NCBI GenBank assembly: GCA_022641835.1
Contig: CP048719.1
Coordinates: 868,001 to 932,000 of the forward strand
Origin: Petasospora fabianii
Taxonomy: Eukaryota > Ascomycota > Saccharomycetes > Phaffomycetales > Wickerhamomycetaceae
Direction: 5' to 3'
DNA length: 64,000 nucleotides
Positions within the stretch are counted from its first letter, which is position 1, and each line of letters opens with the position of its first letter. The position numbers and the translations under genes are program-made. Below, piece after piece: positions 1 through 9,754 of the stretch. A model generated the notes under the pieces. It was not told the origin of the DNA and ran no database searches. It saw nothing but the letters and a program-made list of their open reading frames with translations.

Positions 1-3000
1 TGATGCACTCCACCAGATGACATGCGCACTCCGCATAAACATGCAGTTTATCCCATCTGGCGCTGCACCGAAGATTCTGCGCGCCAAATGGTTGGCAGGG
101 AGCAGGGCAAGGGCCTTCTCCGTGCAAAGCGCATTGGGTTAATTGTGATGAAAGGATCAAGGGATGACCACTGACAGCCTCCTGTTGCCTATGGACGCTT
201 CTTGATACGTCTGCTCACCTCTTTCTGCCTTTGCGTTACTGCGGCGTGTGTGTTGGATTGAAACTTACAAAAGCTGTTGTAGCGCGCGCCACTGGGGCTT
301 TAGTTGCGGATCAATCAAAACCACTTTGCGTATGGGGAGAGGAAAGAGCCCTACGCCTGATAACTAGATCCGGGTAAAGCCGACCATGCCTGTTCAGCGC
401 AGGCTTTAGCTGCCCTTCAGCCGTGTAAAGTGCTTGATAGCCATAACACAGACATGCCACGTTGTGTTGCACAACCCTTCCCAGCGTCCCTGATGGCAGC
501 TATCGCCACATCTTGGTCGATGGCGAGCAGCAGAGTAAAGTATCTCGCTATGCCCAGATCAAATATCAAGGAAACGAGTAATTGTCATCCTGATGCAGCA
601 GTCTCGTAAACGAGAACCTTGTCCCGCAAGATCGCGCCTACCCCCGAAATGGCAGAAGCGAGGCGTCAGATGGGTACTCGCGCGCGGACGGGACATTGGT
701 TCACTGTTAGTACTCCAGGAGAGTTTGGCGGGCTCTCGAGGCTGAGAGTAGGGAAGTGTGTTTGTATTTAAGCCGTATCAGAGACAGAGGCTATGCCAGA
801 AGGTGCATTAGACGGGTCATGTGCCACGAGTGCATGTGAACCCATGTGAGACAAGCGCTATAGTTCTCCTCAGTCCGTAATTGTCTTAAACGCCAATCTA
901 AGGTATACAGGGAATTCAAGCTAGACATGTAAAGATGACTTATAGATATGAGACCGAGGGAATTATGTAGTGAAATATAGTATGAGTTGCAGGGTGCAGC
1001 AGATCGTGTGTAGTACTATGGTTTCCATGGGTGAGGGGAGGGGGAGAAGGAGAAGGAAGCTGAGATCCACACCAACAGAGTTTCTTGGGAAAGGAGACTT
1101 AGTGCTTCAGCCGCAAGTGTTCCCGTGCCCTATGGACCCGGGCTTGCCAAGTGGATTACTAGGGTGTAGTGACCTAAGAGAACCACAGTAGATATTCTGT
1201 CCTCTTGATTTTGCTGCATGTTATAGACTCTGCCAACCATTTTGCGGGATCCACGGGAGGTGGACAGCAAACCACCCACAGAACACACAGCTTAGCCGTA
1301 ATTTTGACTTAAAAACACAGGGTATGAAAAAACTAACAAATGAGTTTTACCTACTCACAATCACAACGTGATATCTGCAAGATCATTGTGCTAGGAGTCT
1401 ATTACTCGCAGACTCGCTCTCCGACATCCCCGGACCTAGCGCACCCTGGCAAACGAAGCTCTAAAAACTGTTTCGAGCTGTGCATGCAACCTTAAGTGAA
1501 GGTAGTAATGGTAATAATGGCAGCGCTGACTCAGTCGTGCCAGCACACGGTTATAGTCGCCAGTTTACTGTGCCTCTTCAATCAGAGCTCAAGTCACCGC
1601 TACTGTTTGTTGGATTCCATGGATATGATGTGAGCTAAATACAAGATTGTCACTCATCATAATCATGGTATCAACAAGGAAACAGATTATGAAATCCCTT
1701 TATATTTGATAGATTATGACACGTCGTGAAGTCCAGAAGACGCACGAGGGTCTGTTTACGGCATCGCGCACTGCAGGAACTTAAATTTGCCATAGTTTTG
1801 CAGTTTTGGTTTGCCCATCTTGGCACGATGACAGGGTAAAAAGGAAGAGTTGGACAGTTTGTTACGGATGAGACAAAGGACAAAAACAGCAAGGACTGAT
1901 TTGACAATTTAAGCGGCTGTAGTGGATCAGCAATGGGCTTCTGGGGCTGCAGGAGTTTCGTGGGTACACCGATGTACTTGTCTTCGCTTCGACCAGAAGT
2001 TATTGGAATTAGGAAGAGTACTGGTTAATGCAGCTCCACAGTGTCCAGATAGTCAGCGAAAAAAGCATGCACATGTGTTCCATCGTCTGTGGCAGAACGC
2101 ATCATATGTGTTGCGTTAGAACGTACATGGGGCGCGGGCGCAGTATGGGCTTGGGCGACTGAGAGCGTATTTGTTATAATTAGAGATTTTAATGATATTT
2201 TGTGGAGCATAGCATTTGCAATGAATAATAAGCGTATTCGTACTGACGAGACAGAACTCTTGTGATATGATTCCGATATCAGAGTAATAGTGGTGGTGGT
2301 GGTGGTAGCGGTTCTCCTTACTAAGCTCACGGCTTTGAGTGTTCAAGTCAAGTTCTACTGTCGTTTTTCTAGCTTCCAACCTAAAATACTTCTAATTGTG
2401 ATCAAAGAGTCTGCATGGAAAGCAGTAGAAGCGTTATTATCACCCATGATTGGAACATATCTGTATAAGTTGCAGTCTAGGTTCCCAGAACACTATCTAT
2501 GTGAAGCGGCAATCCGTACATCAAATTTTTAGCGCTGTGGATTCTATAGACTGGAAACCCTTAGTTACTGACAAAATACGTTATTATAAGTCGTATCCAT
2601 CTTTTATCATACTGCAGAGATTAGTTGTCTTATATAGAGACACTGAATAGGGGGTTAAACCAGCCGTGGGCCTTATGAAAGTTGCAGAGGACTGAACACC
2701 CCACCTCCTCTCACGTTCAAGTAACACACTAACTACTAGGTATAAAACAAAATAGGTCGGGAGGTGCCAAACTGATGCTTGGTACTTACTACTAGGGTGC
2801 CATTCAAGACAGAATAGCCATGGGCTAGAATCTTGAAATGATCAGGTGAAAGAGATGCACCATAACACTTCTTGCTGTTATCAATGAGTCCAGATTCCGC
2901 AAAAAAGAATCCTTTAGGCATGAGCTGGTTGATGTCTTTGTACCCCTGGATTTCAGTAACAGAACCCGTTATACATATATTCTTGACGCTTTGCATAGGA

Positions 3001-3397
3001 TGAAATTGGAGTTTGCTCAAGATGTGGTGGTTAGTACGGAATGGTGTCGTAGTTTAATCTGGAGGAGGCGCCCGACATCTGACAATTTGCATCATGGTCA
3101 TCGTCAGTCAGGGGTTTTGATTGAGTCGATGATGATGAAGGTGATGAGCCTATTGTGGAGATGTAATCAACTTATTGATAGCTTAAACCTAGCGGCTTGA
3201 AGAGAATAATTTCAAGCACGAAGTTCAACCACATTCCCGAACTAACTACGAGATTCTCCCCTGACACACAAAACAATAGACCAATCCAGTGATGATCGGT
3301 GCATTGAGTACGTGAGTACACCGGGACCCCTTCGTCTAGTAATGCGGTAGGATTATGTCCAAATCGAGGCAACACCGCAAAAAAGCCACCCAAAACG

Positions 3398-3443
3398 AAA
3401 AAAAAAAAAAAAAAATAAATAAATAAAAAAAATAAATAAAAAA
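3398..3443. repeat. A-rich low-complexity tract
   Basis: A run of about 18 adenines is followed by several TAAA units, giving a 46-base A-rich tract. It is a simple repeat. A poly(A)-like tail could be imagined, but no retroelement body lies upstream of it. Confidence 0.8.
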
Positions 3444-3656
3444 CCCTTACCGCGCGCTCGTACTTGCGCGAGATACTCTATTTGCTCAGGAATACGGAGA
3501 GAGGCGCCACCCGGAAGCGACGGGGACAGATTCCCACATAAAACAACGGATAGAGTGGGAACAAGAAAGCATTGAGTTGACTAATGATTCGTAGTTGATT
3601 ATATAGTGCAAAAAAGTGTATATCTCAATGTCTTGCTAGCAATTGAGAAACCTTCA

Positions 3657-3674
3657 GGGCCCCCAAGGGGGCCC
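3657..3674. repeat. Short perfect G/C hairpin
   Basis: Arms GGGCCCCC and GGGGGCCC are exact reverse complements separated by AA, giving an 8-bp stem with a 2-base spacer. No U-run follows that would suggest a Pol III terminator and no gene is nearby. Confidence 0.6.
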
Positions 3675-5314
3675 CCAGTCGGGGTGCTAGTGGAGGCAAC
3701 CCTTTGCGCCGTGATGAGCAGCACGTCTTTTTTTTCTGCACACGACAGATCGACAAGGCAGAGTTGTCAGAGGCGACAGGAGAAATCTCCGAGGGAGGCA
3801 TAGGCGAAACTTCCCCGGGGTTACCGGACTGGCTTAATATAATTACAGATTTGCATTTTGGCTCGCCTATCGCTGCTCTGTTCGGGATAGCCACTCCAAC
3901 CTTCCCGTATCCTATGTGCGCCGTACAATGGCCGTTGGAAATCCTGGAGGCGCTTCAAGTTCGATTTGTTCGGTGGAGTTGATTGGCAGATGATCAGCAG
4001 GTGAAACTTAGGATCTAAGGCAGAGAGATTAGTTACATCTTGTAGCATTGTAATGCTTGCAGCGGTAAAGTGAAAAATGCCACATGGGCATCTCAGGCTG
4101 TCTCGCCAATGACAAATCAGAGACACTTCTTTACAAGAACAAGTTGCTCTATTATCTGATACTGTAAAGAAGATGTAGTAACAACTTGATAACTAATAAT
4201 TAGCCAGCACTTTGTCCAAGTTATCAAAATCAGAGTCTTCAATATTTATGGTTTTCCTAATTGGGCTATATATATAGAGAGAGATAGTGATCTAGATAGA
4301 TCAAAATCGATAACCAGGACAACCACATACTTAATGGCTCAGAATTATTGGACCATGACCCCATGTTCTCGCCAAACGGTCTCAACATGCGAGCCAACAT
4401 CATTTCCCGAGTACTGAACAAACCTTCGAAAACGCAATACCCCTGTACTGTTTATATCACGGGTACCAATTCACGAACTGCTGATAATTTTTTTTTATTT
4501 CTGCATACAGTAGCTCGAGGAATTGGCCATGCTCGAGAAGCCCAACCATCAGTGGCTTAAAGCTCAGATGGCTGTCCAGAGGGGCGGGCCAAGACCGGGG
4601 CTTCAGGTACTGGACAGTTGTTACAGGCGGACCATGTCTCCTGCCTCAAACTCGCCTCACGAGTCACACCGCCTCAGTCATCAACCTTAATGGCCTGGGC
4701 TAATTGCAGTATTATATTACAGGAAGAAGAAGCACAACTCCCCAGGCTGACCAATTCCCTATGATAAATGGTAATGGATCCAATTGCGTGTTATCTAGAT
4801 TATGGGTCTCGTACTGTTTCCTTTAAGTGACCCACTCGATCTAGCCCCCCCCCCCTGATCCATTGCCGCCCAGTGCTGTGTCAGTGCTGTGCCCAAATTC
4901 TACGGGGCGTCTTCTGGAAGGCGTATTAAGTCATGCCCAGCGCAAGAAACGAAACGTCGAAGAGTCCAAAAGACACGGCCCCATGCCCGCCTTGTCCCAG
5001 GTCCCACATAACCTCGGTCCAAGCCGCTAGAAGTTGACCAGACATAGGCGATAACGCGTGCATCGTCCCGCCGTATGTCGCGTCGTCTTGCCGCCGTTAT
5101 GAGCTGCAGCACCTTGCGTGGTGCTTTGCGGAGACGCACGAGTCAACATACCGCAGACGCCCCGCATTTACCTGCAGAAAAGGCAGCAGCACCCCTACAA
5201 AAAAATTGGAGCCTTTGCATAGATCGACCCATGAACAAAGGTTTCTCGCGTAGGGCGTGCACGGTGCCTCGTCCTGGGGGCAGTTCTGTACCAGCCACAG
5301 ACCTACATGTTTAA

Positions 5315-5331
5315 ATATATATATATATATA
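5315..5331 (+). promoter_or_regulatory. TATA box of the His/Pro-rich gene
   Basis: An uninterrupted TATA repeat lies about 235-250 bases upstream of the ATG at 5564. It is followed by a C/T-rich leader with many CA and CTC runs, the usual look of a yeast promoter and 5' leader. Confidence 0.5.
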
Positions 5332-5563
5332 GCCACCGCGCCTTCACCTTTTTCGCCTCCACCCCTAGTAACTAGACCACACCCACCTTACACTACTATA
5401 CTGTCACATTCCATCACCACGACTCCTTTCACACGCCATCAAACATATACAGATCCAATCTGGCAGTTGAAGCCTCGCATTCTGTTTCACTCACCATTCT
5501 ACTCGCACTCGAAAAGAGCACATCTCAAGACAGCACAAGACCCAAATTGAACAGTAAGAGGTC

Positions 5564-6247
5564 ATGTCTGTTCAGAAGATTAGATTGCCATCGGTTAATG
5601 ACATCTTCCCGCAGCCTCATCAGGCAATGGGGCATATGCACATGAGCCCAAGCTCACAAATGCCATATGTTGCTCCTTCTGCTGGTGCTCCTGCTACTCC
5701 AACTACAGGTCTACCGACCCCGGTACCAACTCATCTACCACACCAAGCTCATACACAGCTGCTAGCTGGTCCACCATCACCATTGTCACAACATCCTCCA
5801 CATCAAATGACAACACCACCTCCACCTCCACCTCCACCACAACATTACAAGCCAAATATTCCAGTGTATTACTACCAACCAGTTTATTACACTCATCACT
5901 CTCCAAATACACCACCACAGACATCAGGACAAGGACTTGCTCCACACCCTCATCATCAGCATCAACAACAGCATAATTCACCAATGTATATTCCTCCACC
6001 ACCTCCTCCACTTACACACATGCCTCATCACCTTGCCCAGCATCCTCAGCATCCTCAGCATACGCAGCATCCTCAACAATACCCTCATACTCATCCCCAA
6101 CAGCATCCATCGCAAGGTCTTCCACCACCCCCCCCCCCCCCACCCCCCCCCCCCCCCCCCCCCCCCGCGCGCGCCCCCCCCGCGTGCCAAATTAGGAAAC
6201 CGCCTTTGCCTAGTCGTTTTTATTCTGTTAGAAGAACAGAAGTGTAA
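5564..6247 (+). CDS. His/Pro/Gln-rich protein, possible regulator, ending in a poly-C tract
   Basis: 227 codons. The first 15 residues (MSVQKIRLPSVNDIF) contain an LPSxNxIF motif of the kind found at the N-termini of yeast zinc-finger and GATA regulators; that is a weak family hint, not a match. The rest is low complexity: polyproline runs, HQ/HPQ repeats around residues 125-185, and a YYYQPVYY patch near residue 103. The frame then enters a C homopolymer (6128-6181) read as about 16 prolines, and finishes with 24 residues unlike the rest. No DNA-binding domain is present, and no further frame of size follows before 7078. The natural C-terminus may therefore be missing, either by real expansion of the tract or by a sequence error in it. 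The ATG has a TATA box and a pyrimidine-rich leader upstream. Confidence 0.55.
   Translation: MSVQKIRLPSVNDIFPQPHQAMGHMHMSPSSQMPYVAPSAGAPATPTTGLPTPVPTHLPHQAHTQLLAGPPSPLSQHPPHQMTTPPPPPPPPQHYKPNIPVYYYQPVYYTHHSPNTPPQTSGQGLAPHPHHQHQQQHNSPMYIPPPPPPLTHMPHHLAQHPQHPQHTQHPQQYPHTHPQQHPSQGLPPPPPPPPPPPPPPPARAPPACQIRKPPLPSRFYSVRRTEV
6128..6181. repeat. Poly-C tract interrupted by A and CG
   Basis: About 54 bases, almost all C, with one A near the start and a CGCGCG interruption near the end. It lies inside the 3' part of the His/Pro-rich frame. Such tracts are unstable in replication and error-prone in sequencing, so the frame downstream is unreliable. Confidence 0.85.
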
Positions 6248-7149
6248 AATTTGATGATTGATGAATCCAGCTATGGGTTCTGAATGAAAAGTGATAGATT
6301 TATAGAAGTAACAGTTTGCTATTATAGGTCAGTTTCCCAACTCCTTATTTGCCACCATTACCTTTTTTTTCCACATATGCGGATGGTGGGTAATCATTAT
6401 CAACATCAGTAATAGTATCATACTAAGTCATATCTACTTGTTTTGATTGATACAGACATGACGAAATATGCCATGTGTATCTAAGCAAGGCTATATCACA
6501 AGACAGTAGTTCTATTGAAATGATATTAACGAAGTGGAAGTTTCCCGAATGGTTTACAGACTACTATGTGATACATCATAGGTAATATGACTGGACCGTA
6601 ACTTGTCTACAACTTAGTTATGGACACCAGTCGGACCCTTCAACTGAAGTGTAGTACCATAACCACGTTAAACTGTTAACTTCGGGCTTCAAATGCCCAA
6701 ATGATAAAACAAGTGCATTGATTAGAAATTGAAAACGTGCCATGTCGGCCTTTGATTAGTGAAGAGTTTGAGCGAAGTTTCGGACTTTGATGGTATCTTT
6801 TAGATCATCAAAAAAGGTTATAGTGTTAGATTAAGATGATCTACAAACTGCGTTCATGATCAGAGTGATTCCATTAAGCATAAACTAGTTGTTAAGTTAC
6901 CAGTTACGTTGTGCTGATGGTGAAAGGTAGAGGATGATTTTCACGGCCTTTGGTCTGAGTAATGCATCGTCTTCTTTTCCAATCTGTTCAAGTTGCATTA
7001 TAATCGCAGTAAGAGTATCAATTAGTAATAGTTACGGGGATTCAGCTACGATGAGACTTCAAGTAAGCACTATATAAATGGTTAATGATCTGTCTACCAA
7101 CTTGACAAGTATCGAATGGTTGCATAGTTCAATCTATCACTCAATAACA
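6248..7149. other. Intergenic, no gene seen
   Basis: About 0.9 kb without a credible frame or RNA gene. It should hold the 3' end of the His/Pro-rich gene and the promoter of the flavodoxin-like gene. An in-frame ATG at 7078 precedes the family start at 7150 by 24 codons. Confidence 0.5.
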
Positions 7150-7758
7150 ATGGTCAAGGTCGCTATTGTATACTCCTCCATCAACGGACACACAAATCGT
7201 CTCGCAAAGTCCATCCTCGAAGGTGTTACCTCTATTGAGGGCGTTGAGGGAACCCTCTTCACATCTGAAGAGGCTCTCAAGAGAGAAACACTCGATGACC
7301 TTTCCGACAACTACACAGCCATCATCTTTGGAACCCCAACTTTGATGGGGTCGCCATCAGCAAAGTTTAAAGAGTTCATGGAGGCAGCATCTGGTATATT
7401 CTTCCGCAAGCTTTGGAAGAATAAGATTGCAAGTGCATTCACAGTTAGTGGTGGTAGATCAGGTGATAAGCTCAACACTTTGACAAGTTTGGCCATATTT
7501 GCAGCACAGCAAAGTATGGTATGGGTTCCTCTAGCTCTTGCACCAGGTTGGAACATGTCAACACAGAAGGAGCACGAAGGTGTCAACACTTCCGGTTTCT
7601 TCCTTGGTGTAGGTGCCCAGGCTAACATTGATCAAGATGGTACCGTTGCACCAGCTGAGTGGGACTTGAAGACAGGTTTCCTTCATGGTAAGAGATTGGC
7701 CCTCTTTGCAAAGACTTACGAACCAACTTACAAGTCATTGAAAGAGTTAGATATTTAG
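7150..7758 (+). CDS. PST2: Flavodoxin-like NAD(P)H:quinone oxidoreductase (Pst2/Rfs1/Ycp4, WrbA family)
   Basis: A 202-residue protein of the WrbA-type flavodoxin-like family, which uses FMN for two-electron reduction of quinones and, in yeast, sits in eisosome or membrane fractions and responds to oxidative stress. Residues 1-16 (MVKVAIVYSSINGHTN) form the FMN phosphate-binding loop, followed by the conserved FGTPTLMGSPSAKFKEFME segment around residue 60 and GLG-like GFFLGVGA near residue 155. The frame is open 24 codons upstream to 7078, but the family normally starts right at MVKVAIVYSS, so I place the start at 7150. S. cerevisiae has three paralogues, so the symbol marks the family only. 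Confidence 0.9.
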   Translation: MVKVAIVYSSINGHTNRLAKSILEGVTSIEGVEGTLFTSEEALKRETLDDLSDNYTAIIFGTPTLMGSPSAKFKEFMEAASGIFFRKLWKNKIASAFTVSGGRSGDKLNTLTSLAIFAAQQSMVWVPLALAPGWNMSTQKEHEGVNTSGFFLGVGAQANIDQDGTVAPAEWDLKTGFLHGKRLALFAKTYEPTYKSLKELDI

Positions 7759-7992
7759 ATACCTTAGCAGATCTCTAATATATAGTTATTGGTTAATATA
7801 ACATAGTCCCATCTGGTGTTTAGGTTTAAGTAGTATATGGTGTCCAGGTGGGAGGTTATTGATACAAGTATAATGTCACCACAAAGGTGAAGTTACTATT
7901 GAGAAGATGTTTTTTAGTTGTTTATTGGTCATGATGGATTGTAGATCTATAGCTTTGACTCTGTGATTGATTGGTGTTAATTCCCCATCGAT

Positions 7993-8463
7993 ATGCTCCC
8001 ATCTCTTAAACTTATTGTTATCTCATTTATGATCCTACTTTCCCTTGCAACTCCAATACTAAGCTCCCCAAAACCTGATTATGACCCAAGGCTCTGTGAT
8101 CCAAGACTGGAAAGTCCATTATACACTGGATTCCGACTTAGAGCATCATTTCCTCTGACTTTATCCCACTCCAAATCCGTTACAGCCTACTTAGACCGTT
8201 GTGAAGATGGACATCTCATCTCTACTATACCTTATAACTTAGTTGAAGACACAAGACAAAGTTGGTTCCCATGCGGTCAGTTTCCCTATGCAAAGGCAAT
8301 ATGTTCTGGTGTGACTTGTTATAAGATTGGTAGAAGTAGAGAATCAGTGTTAAGGGATCAGACTTCAATTCCAGTATCTTCTGATGAGTTTGTTGGTGGT
8401 TTGTTTCATATATTTGAAGGTGATGGATCCATAGATGAGATGATTGAACCAGTTGCTCCATAG
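7993..8463 (+). CDS. Predicted secreted protein, unknown function
   Basis: 156 codons. The N-terminus is a clear signal peptide: hydrophobic core LIVISFMILLSLATPIL (residues 8-24), with likely cleavage just after at residues 24-27. The rest has five cysteines, including a CSGVTC pair near residues 106-111, and ends in an acidic stretch. I do not recognise the family. Codon use (ATT, GAT, AGA rich) is like the neighbours and suggests real coding sequence. The frame is followed after one stop and four codons by another frame in the same phase (8476-9030), so the two may be parts of one gene of about 345 codons or a gene pair. Confidence 0.6.
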   Translation: MLPSLKLIVISFMILLSLATPILSSPKPDYDPRLCDPRLESPLYTGFRLRASFPLTLSHSKSVTAYLDRCEDGHLISTIPYNLVEDTRQSWFPCGQFPYAKAICSGVTCYKIGRSRESVLRDQTSIPVSSDEFVGGLFHIFEGDGSIDEMIEPVAP

Positions 8464-8475
8464 ATCACTGAGGAC

Positions 8476-9030
8476 ATGACTCAGGTATTCATTGCAGATT
8501 TCCAAGGACTCAAACAAGTCCATGTTCCCTTACTCTATACACCAGAAGATTCCAGTCCAATCACCACTGTTGGTGGACACCATTGGAGTAGTAGAGTTAG
8601 TGGTAATGAGAAATATGAGATATCAGAGGAGACTAGAAGAGCATACTTAGCTCTGTTTGATCAGGTATTGTTAGTCTTGAAGAGATATCTCAAAGTTTAC
8701 AATAAAAGGATACAACTGCTTCATGCTAAGATTGAGGATAAGAAACCTATTAGGAAAGCTATGAAGTCTGTATCCATGAGAAACACAGCTAAATTAGATG
8801 CTATAATGTCATTACTCTTGCAAAGAAAGATTGAAAACTTGTCAAAGCATCGTTTGAACTCTCATTATCTTGATTTAGAAACTATTCTTGTTATGTCTAA
8901 GGTGGTTCCTCTTGAGATTATGAAACGATTTAGATCTCAAATTGATCAGATATACAACAAGATACCAATATTCCCTTCTATTGTGCCATTGATTGATTAT
9001 AAGACAAATGATATTCAATCATTGGTCTGA
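8476..9030 (+). CDS. Unknown protein, in phase with the upstream secreted ORF
   Basis: 184 codons with no signal peptide of its own. It starts 12 bases after the stop of the upstream secreted-protein frame and in the same phase. The middle third is basic (KRYLKVYNKR, KKPIRKAMK) and probably helical, and a few hydrophobic clusters lie near the C-terminus. I do not recognise the family. Lack of its own leader or promoter space suggests it was once, or still is, translated as the C-terminal part of the upstream gene. A two-gene arrangement cannot be excluded from the sequence. Confidence 0.45.
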   Translation: MTQVFIADFQGLKQVHVPLLYTPEDSSPITTVGGHHWSSRVSGNEKYEISEETRRAYLALFDQVLLVLKRYLKVYNKRIQLLHAKIEDKKPIRKAMKSVSMRNTAKLDAIMSLLLQRKIENLSKHRLNSHYLDLETILVMSKVVPLEIMKRFRSQIDQIYNKIPIFPSIVPLIDYKTNDIQSLV

Positions 9031-9229
9031 TTAAGCTGGCTGTTGTCACTATTCCTGTAGTTGCCTCTTACGTCTACCCATTATGTATCATGTGAGAACT
9101 AAAATATGCAATTCAAACGCCTCAAAAGCATTTGTACACATCTTTTACGAATCAGGTAGTGAAATCAATCCAAAAAAATGGTTCTAGAACAGCCCCAAAA
9201 GGTGATTTTCACCATCATTTGTAAGAGTT

Positions 9230-9308
9230 GCCATTGTCTTTGACCAATCGGGAAGTGGTGATGCGCTACAACTATGCATCTTCACATTAACACTTTCCCA
9301 ATTGATCA
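9230..9308 (+). promoter_or_regulatory. Putative a-specific operator of MFA1 (a2/Mcm1-like)
   Basis: CATTGTC at 9232-9238 equals the a2 (HMG) element known from Candida a-specific genes. It is followed five bases later by CCAATCGGGAAG, a partial MADS-type site. A second Mcm1-like half site, TTTCCCAATTGATCA, lies at 9294-9308. All three are kept in the second a-factor locus. A TATA-like CATAAAAGG sits at 9374-9382. Binding is inferred from motif and conservation only. Confidence 0.5.
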
Positions 9309-9457
9309 TAATCAATAGGTGTATGGAACAGACTAAACGATGTAACTAATCTTTGCCTCAAATCAGTTTCAAGCATAAAAGGAGGCGGAGCTCTTCTGTT
9401 AATCAACACTTTTGATCATCCTCTCATCATCATCACACTACACTACAATCTATTACA

Positions 9458-9565
9458 ATGCAACCAACTTCCATCACTTCTTCTGCGGCTCCAAAGGAGT
9501 CATCTGACAATGCTGATAACCTCTTGCTTTGGGGTAACCAGTGGGTCGTCTGTACCATTGCTTAA
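9458..9565 (+). CDS. MFA1: a-factor mating pheromone precursor, copy 1
   Basis: A 35-codon gene, too short for usual ORF cut-offs. The product begins MQP, has an AAPKE segment at residues 10-14, an ADN at 19-21, and ends WVVCTIA. This matches the plan of S. cerevisiae a-factor precursors (MQPSTATAAPKE...KKDN then a mature peptide ending CVIA). CTIA is a CAAX box, so the cysteine should be farnesylated, the last three residues removed and the end methylated. By analogy with the cut after KDN, the mature peptide would be the 11 residues LLLWGNQWVVC, exported by a Ste6-type transporter. A TATA-like element lies about 80 bases upstream. Confidence 0.9.
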   Translation: MQPTSITSSAAPKESSDNADNLLLWGNQWVVCTIA

Positions 9566-9754
9566 GTGTTGAGATCTTGCAGCTGTTGTCTTTCTGTTAG
9601 GTGAAGATCGTTCTGATCTGCTGTATACCTGATGTCTAGACCTCTGATTCAAGAAGGATCTTTATCTTAATATTATACCGTTTTATCTAGCATCTTGGTT
9701 GTAAATACTTGCTCTCTACAACATCATAGTCAATGAAGAACTTCTATTTCCACT

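Larger units (their letters stand above)
1..5314. other. Gene-free left segment
   Basis: No reading frame here exceeds about 100 codons and none resembles a known family. Overlapping short frames occur on both strands, as expected by chance. The segment looks richer in G+C than the gene-dense part and has only simple repeats: a GTG run near 2290, an A-rich tract near 3400, a C run near 4845 and a G/C hairpin at 3657. It could be subtelomeric or decayed accessory DNA; this is inference. I saw no tRNA, LTR or inverted-repeat boundary. Confidence 0.6.
9186..9565 (+). repeat. Duplicated a-factor locus, copy 1
   Basis: From AACAGCCCCAAAAGG at about 9186 to the end of the pheromone gene, this segment closely matches the reverse complement of 30628-31006. 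Promoter and coding parts are both shared, with long identical blocks (for example about 45 bases from 9230). Similarity fades quickly beyond both ends. It is an inverted dispersed duplication about 21 kb apart. Confidence 0.9.

Noticed and set aside
970-1191. 73-codon frame in the left segment
   Set aside because: Arg/Gly-rich chance composition, overlapping frames elsewhere, no promoter or family sign.
3704-3982. 92-codon frame near the G/C hairpin
   Set aside because: TTG start, overlapped by opposite-strand frames, no domain.
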